Shown: positions 61,301 through 64,000 of the stretch, in pieces | Layout: each line of letters opens with the position of its first letter | Position numbering within the stretch: position 1 is the stretch's first letter | Assembly (NCBI RefSeq): GCF_001722335.1 | Contig: NZ_MIHA01000002.1 | Coordinates: 1 to 64,000 of the forward strand | Length of the DNA: 64,000 bases | Source of the DNA: Mycolicibacterium flavescens | Lineage (GTDB): Bacteria; Actinomycetota; Actinomycetes; Mycobacteriales; Mycobacteriaceae | Direction of reading: 5' to 3' | Notes under the pieces: generated by a model | Told to the model about the DNA's origin: nothing | The model's database searches: none | What the model saw: only the letters and a program-made list of their open reading frames with translations | Translations under genes and position numbers: made by a program

Positions 61301-61702
61301 GTGGACTCCGACGTGCTCACCATCGACACCGGCCAACGGCGCATCATCGACCTGACCGACGCCGTGCGCTCGTTCTGCGGTCCCCGCGGCGACGGCCTGT
61401 GCAGCGTGTTCGTGCCGCACGCCACCGCCGGTGTGGCGATCATCGAGACCGGTGCCGGTTCCGACGACGACCTGGTCGACACCCTCGAGAACCTGCTCCC
61501 GCGCGACGGCCGGTACCGCCACGCGCACGGCTCACCGGGACACGGCGCCGACCATGTGCTGCCCGCCCTGGTGTCACCGTCGGTGACGGTGCCGGTGCAG
61601 AACGGCGAACCACTGCTGGGCACCTGGCAGAGCGTCGTGCTCGTCGACCTCAACCGGGACAACCCGCAGCGCAATGTGCGGTTGAGCTTCATCACGGGGT
61701 GA
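61301..61702 (+). CDS. yjbQ: YjbQ/UPF0047 family protein
   Basis: 133-residue protein of the YjbQ family, named secondary thiamine-phosphate synthase from weak in vivo complementation; its main role is unknown. Conserved signature: VFVPHATAGVAIIE, YRHAHGSPGHGADHVLPAL and LGTWQSVVLVDLNRDNPQRNV, with His residues placed to bind a metal. Orthologue of Rv2556c, located just before alaS as in other mycobacteria. Start GTG 61301 fits a leaderless transcript. Confidence 0.9.
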   Translation: MDSDVLTIDTGQRRIIDLTDAVRSFCGPRGDGLCSVFVPHATAGVAIIETGAGSDDDLVDTLENLLPRDGRYRHAHGSPGHGADHVLPALVSPSVTVPVQNGEPLLGTWQSVVLVDLNRDNPQRNVRLSFITG

Positions 61703-61760
61703 CGCGGGCACTGCGGCCCGCGCCCGTTCGTTGGCTTTCCGGTGCGACAACCGCGACCGG

Positions 61761-61766
61761 TACTGT
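61761..61766 (+). promoter_or_regulatory. -10 hexamer upstream of alaS
   Basis: TACTGT fits TANNNT, 50 bases ahead of the alaS GTG. The -35 is not clear. Confidence 0.35.
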
Positions 61767-61816
61767 AGTGCGGTCGAATAGTCGCAGGTACCGGCGAACG
61801 CAAGGATGAATCGAAC

Positions 61817-64000
61817 GTGCAGACACACGAGATCAGGAAGCGCTTCCTCGATCACTTCGTGAAAGCGGGCCACACCGAGGTGCCGAGCGCCTCGGTCATA
61901 CTCGACGACCCCAATCTGCTGTTCGTCAACGCGGGCATGGTGCAGTTCGTGCCGTACTTCCTCGGTCAGCAGACCCCGCCGTGGAACCGGGCGGTCAGCG
62001 TGCAGAAGTGCATCCGCACCCCCGACATCGACGAGGTCGGCATCACCACCCGGCACAACACGTTCTTCCAGATGGCCGGCAACTTCTCGTTCGGCGACTA
62101 CTTCAAGAAGGGCGCGATCGAGTTCGCCTGGACCCTGCTGACCAACCCGGTCGACGCGGGGGGCTACGGGTTCGACCCGGAGCGGCTGTGGGCGACGGTG
62201 TATCTCGACGACGACGAGGCGATCACGCTGTGGCAGGAGGTCGCCGGGCTGCCGGCCGAGCGGATCCAGCGGCGCGGGATGGCCGACAACTACTGGTCGA
62301 TGGGTATTCCCGGACCGTGCGGCCCGTCGTCGGAGATCTACTACGACCGCGGCCCCGAGTACGGCGTCGAGGGTGGCCCCGAGGCCAACGAGGACCGGTA
62401 CATCGAGATCTGGAACCTCGTGTTCATGCAGAACGAGCGCGGCGAGGGCACCTCCAAGGAGGACTTCGAGATCCTCGGTCCGCTGCCGCGCAAGAACATC
62501 GACACCGGTATGGGCGTCGAGCGGGTGGCCTGCCTGCTGCAGGGCGTCGACAACGTCTACGAGACCGACCTGGTGCGCCCGGTCATCGACCTGGTCGCCG
62601 GGATCGCGCCGCGCGGGTACGGGCAGGGCAGCCACACCGACGACGTGCGCTACCGCATCATCGCCGACCACAGCCGCACCTCGGCGATCATCATCGGCGA
62701 CGGAGTGAGCCCCGGCAACGAGGGCCGCGGCTACGTGCTGCGCCGACTGCTGCGCCGGATCATCCGCGCCGCCAAACTGCTCGGTGTCGAACAACCGATC
62801 ATGGCCGAACTGATGACCACCGTGCGCGACGCCATGGGGCCGTCCTACCCCGAACTGGTCACCGACTTCGACCGCATCCAGCGCATCGCGGTGGCCGAGG
62901 AGACCGCGTTCAACCGCACGCTGGCCTCGGGTTCGCGGTTGTTCGACGAAGCCGCCGGGGCGACGAAGGCCAAGGGGGCGACGGTGCTCTCGGGCTCCGA
63001 CGCGTTCACGCTGCACGACACCTACGGCTTTCCGATCGAACTCACCCTGGAGATGGCGGCCGAGCACGGCCTGACCGTCGACGAGGAAGGCTTCCGCGGC
63101 CTGATGGCCGAGCAGCGGGCGCGTGCCAAGGCCGACGCCGCCGCGCGCAAGCAGGCGCACTCGGACCTGTCCGCGTACCGCGACCTGGTCGACGCGGGTC
63201 CCACCGAGTTCACCGGTTTCGACGAGCTGTCCTCCGAGGCAAGGATTCTCGGGATCTTCGTCGACGGTGAACGGGTGCCGGTGGTCTCCCATGACAGCGG
63301 CGGGCCGGCACCCGACCGCGTCGAGTTGATCCTCGACCGCACCCCCTTCTACGCCGAGTCCGGCGGCCAGATCGCCGACGAGGGTGCGATCTCCGGCGCG
63401 GGTACCTCCAGCGCCGCCAAGGCCGCGGTGACCGACGTGCAGAAAATCGCCAAGACGCTGTGGGCGCACCGCGTGCGCGTCGAATCCGGCGAGTTCGTCG
63501 AAGGTGACACCGTCGTCGCCGCGGTCGATCCGCGCTGGCGGCACGGCGCCACCCAGGGGCACTCGGGAACCCACATGGTGCACGCCGCACTGCGAGAGGT
63601 GCTGGGGCCCAACGCTGTCCAGGCCGGCTCCCTGAACCGGCCCGGCTATCTGAGGTTCGACTTCAACTGGCAGGGGGCTCTGTCGGAGGACCAGCGCAGC
63701 CAGATCGAAGAGGTCACCAACCAGGCCGTCGAAGCCGACTACGAGGTCAACACGTTCACCACGCAGCTGGAGAAGGCCAAGGCGATGGGCGCCATGGCGC
63801 TGTTCGGTGAGCAGTACCCCGACCAGGTCCGCGTGGTCGAGATCGGCGGCCCGTTCTCAATCGAGCTGTGCGGCGGCACCCACGTGCACAACTCCGCGCA
63901 GATCGGGCCGGTGACGATCCTCGGCGAGTCCTCGGTCGGTTCGGGGGTGCGCCGCGTGGAGGCCTACGTCGGTCTGGACTCGTTCCGCCACCTGGCCAAG
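61817..64000 (+). CDS. alaS: Alanine--tRNA ligase (5' part; 3' end outside window)
   Basis: Class II synthetase charging tRNA-Ala. 728 codons are visible and the frame is open at the window end. Catalytic core: [49 protein letters not shown] and [17 protein letters not shown]. Editing domain zinc motif [11 protein letters not shown] near residue 580 and the later ELCGGTHV are both present, so proofreading is intact. GTG at 61817 begins the conserved [13 protein letters not shown]. Confidence 0.97.
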   Translation, partial: MQTHEIRKRFLDHFVKAGHTEVPSASVILDDPNLLFVNAGMVQFVPYFLGQQTPPWNRAVSVQKCIRTPDIDEVGITTRHNTFFQMAGNFSFGDYFKKGAIEFAWTLLTNPVDAGGYGFDPERLWATVYLDDDEAITLWQEVAGLPAERIQRRGMADNYWSMGIPGPCGPSSEIYYDRGPEYGVEGGPEANEDRYIEIWNLVFMQNERGEGTSKEDFEILGPLPRKNIDTGMGVERVACLLQGVDNVYETDLVRPVIDLVAGIAPRGYGQGSHTDDVRYRIIADHSRTSAIIIGDGVSPGNEGRGYVLRRLLRRIIRAAKLLGVEQPIMAELMTTVRDAMGPSYPELVTDFDRIQRIAVAEETAFNRTLASGSRLFDEAAGATKAKGATVLSGSDAFTLHDTYGFPIELTLEMAAEHGLTVDEEGFRGLMAEQRARAKADAAARKQAHSDLSAYRDLVDAGPTEFTGFDELSSEARILGIFVDGERVPVVSHDSGGPAPDRVELILDRTPFYAESGGQIADEGAISGAGTSSAAKAAVTDVQKIAKTLWAHRVRVESGEFVEGDTVVAAVDPRWRHGATQGHSGTHMVHAALREVLGPNAVQAGSLNRPGYLRFDFNWQGALSEDQRSQIEEVTNQAVEADYEVNTFTTQLEKAKAMGAMALFGEQYPDQVRVVEIGGPFSIELCGGTHVHNSAQIGPVTILGESSVGSGVRRVEAYVGLDSFRHLAK

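Noticed and set aside
61574-63583. A long open frame (669 codons) on the minus strand across yjbQ and alaS
   Set aside because: It is antisense to the clearly coding alaS and has the His/Arg/Gly-rich composition of a GC-rich shadow frame.
1-64000. CRISPR arrays, insertion sequences, prophage, tRNA or rRNA genes
   Set aside because: No spaced direct-repeat array, transposase or integrase frame, or tRNA-like cloverleaf was noticed by eye; a tRNAscan or ISfinder search would be decisive.

Overview
The window is about 64 kb of high-GC actinobacterial DNA with very dense packing: GTG/ATG starts, ATGA/GTGA/TGATG gene overlaps and almost no gap above 200 bases. Gene content and order point to a rapidly growing mycobacterium (Mycolicibacterium type). 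The backbone follows, as I recall it, the M. tuberculosis Rv2587c-Rv2555c region: secD, secF, a solute-binding lipoprotein, apt, rel, ppiB, a glyoxalase-II-like hydrolase, hisS, an SplB-like radical SAM protein, a YpfJ-like peptidase, an SRPBCC protein, a PanE-like reductase, aspS, the ATP-grasp/transglutaminase/metallopeptidase set, rarA, yjbQ and alaS. No rRNA, tRNA, insertion sequence, prophage or CRISPR array was seen. No stretch above 300 bases lacks a gene. secD and alaS are cut by the window edges.

Layout. 1-7.1 kb: end of the Sec translocon operon running into apt and the (p)ppGpp synthetase/hydrolase. 7.2-11.4 kb: a DUF4333 lipoprotein, two tandem anchored cyclophilins, a glyoxalase-like MBL hydrolase and hisS. 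11.4-14.9 kb: a small accessory block (two paralogous membrane proteins, an amidohydrolase, a Tat-exported MBL enzyme) bracketed by inverted copies of a ~67-bp hairpin repeat. 14.9-19.6 kb: complete urtABCDE urea-type ABC transporter operon. 20.3-23.7 kb: a HelD-like RNA polymerase-associated helicase, with a sequence resembling the rifamycin-associated element upstream, divergent from an SplB-like gene carrying a perfect LexA box. 23.7-29.1 kb: a catabolic module (amidohydrolase, two acyl-CoA dehydrogenases, TetR regulator, TesB thioesterase) with matching palindromic operators at two promoters. 29.2-41.5 kb: mixed metabolism, proteases, aspS, and a thiolase divergent from an HxlR regulator. 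41.6-47.2 kb: an FNT channel, then a putative amidoligase operon (permuted ATP-grasp/alpha-E fusion, transglutaminase-like protein, zinc peptidase), possibly headed by a 49-codon gene. 47.2-57.7 kb: a ten-gene cluster (NTF2-like, SDR, amidase, MFS, flavin reductase, DUF1989, OYE, NodB-type deacetylase, PucR regulator, NCS1 permease) that looks like uptake and opening of an unidentified N-heterocycle. 57.7-64 kb: DUF3097, rarA, an ArsR/SRPBCC pair, a GlsB-like membrane protein, yjbQ and alaS.

The most interesting signals are: the putative rifamycin-responsive helD; the N-heterocycle cluster with a candidate PucR motif at two of its promoters; the TetR regulon with its pair of GGTAATGAC-type palindromes; the uncharacterised amidoligase operon with a translationally coupled micro-ORF; and families of hairpin repeats lying exactly at module borders, two of which supply the stop codon of the adjacent gene.
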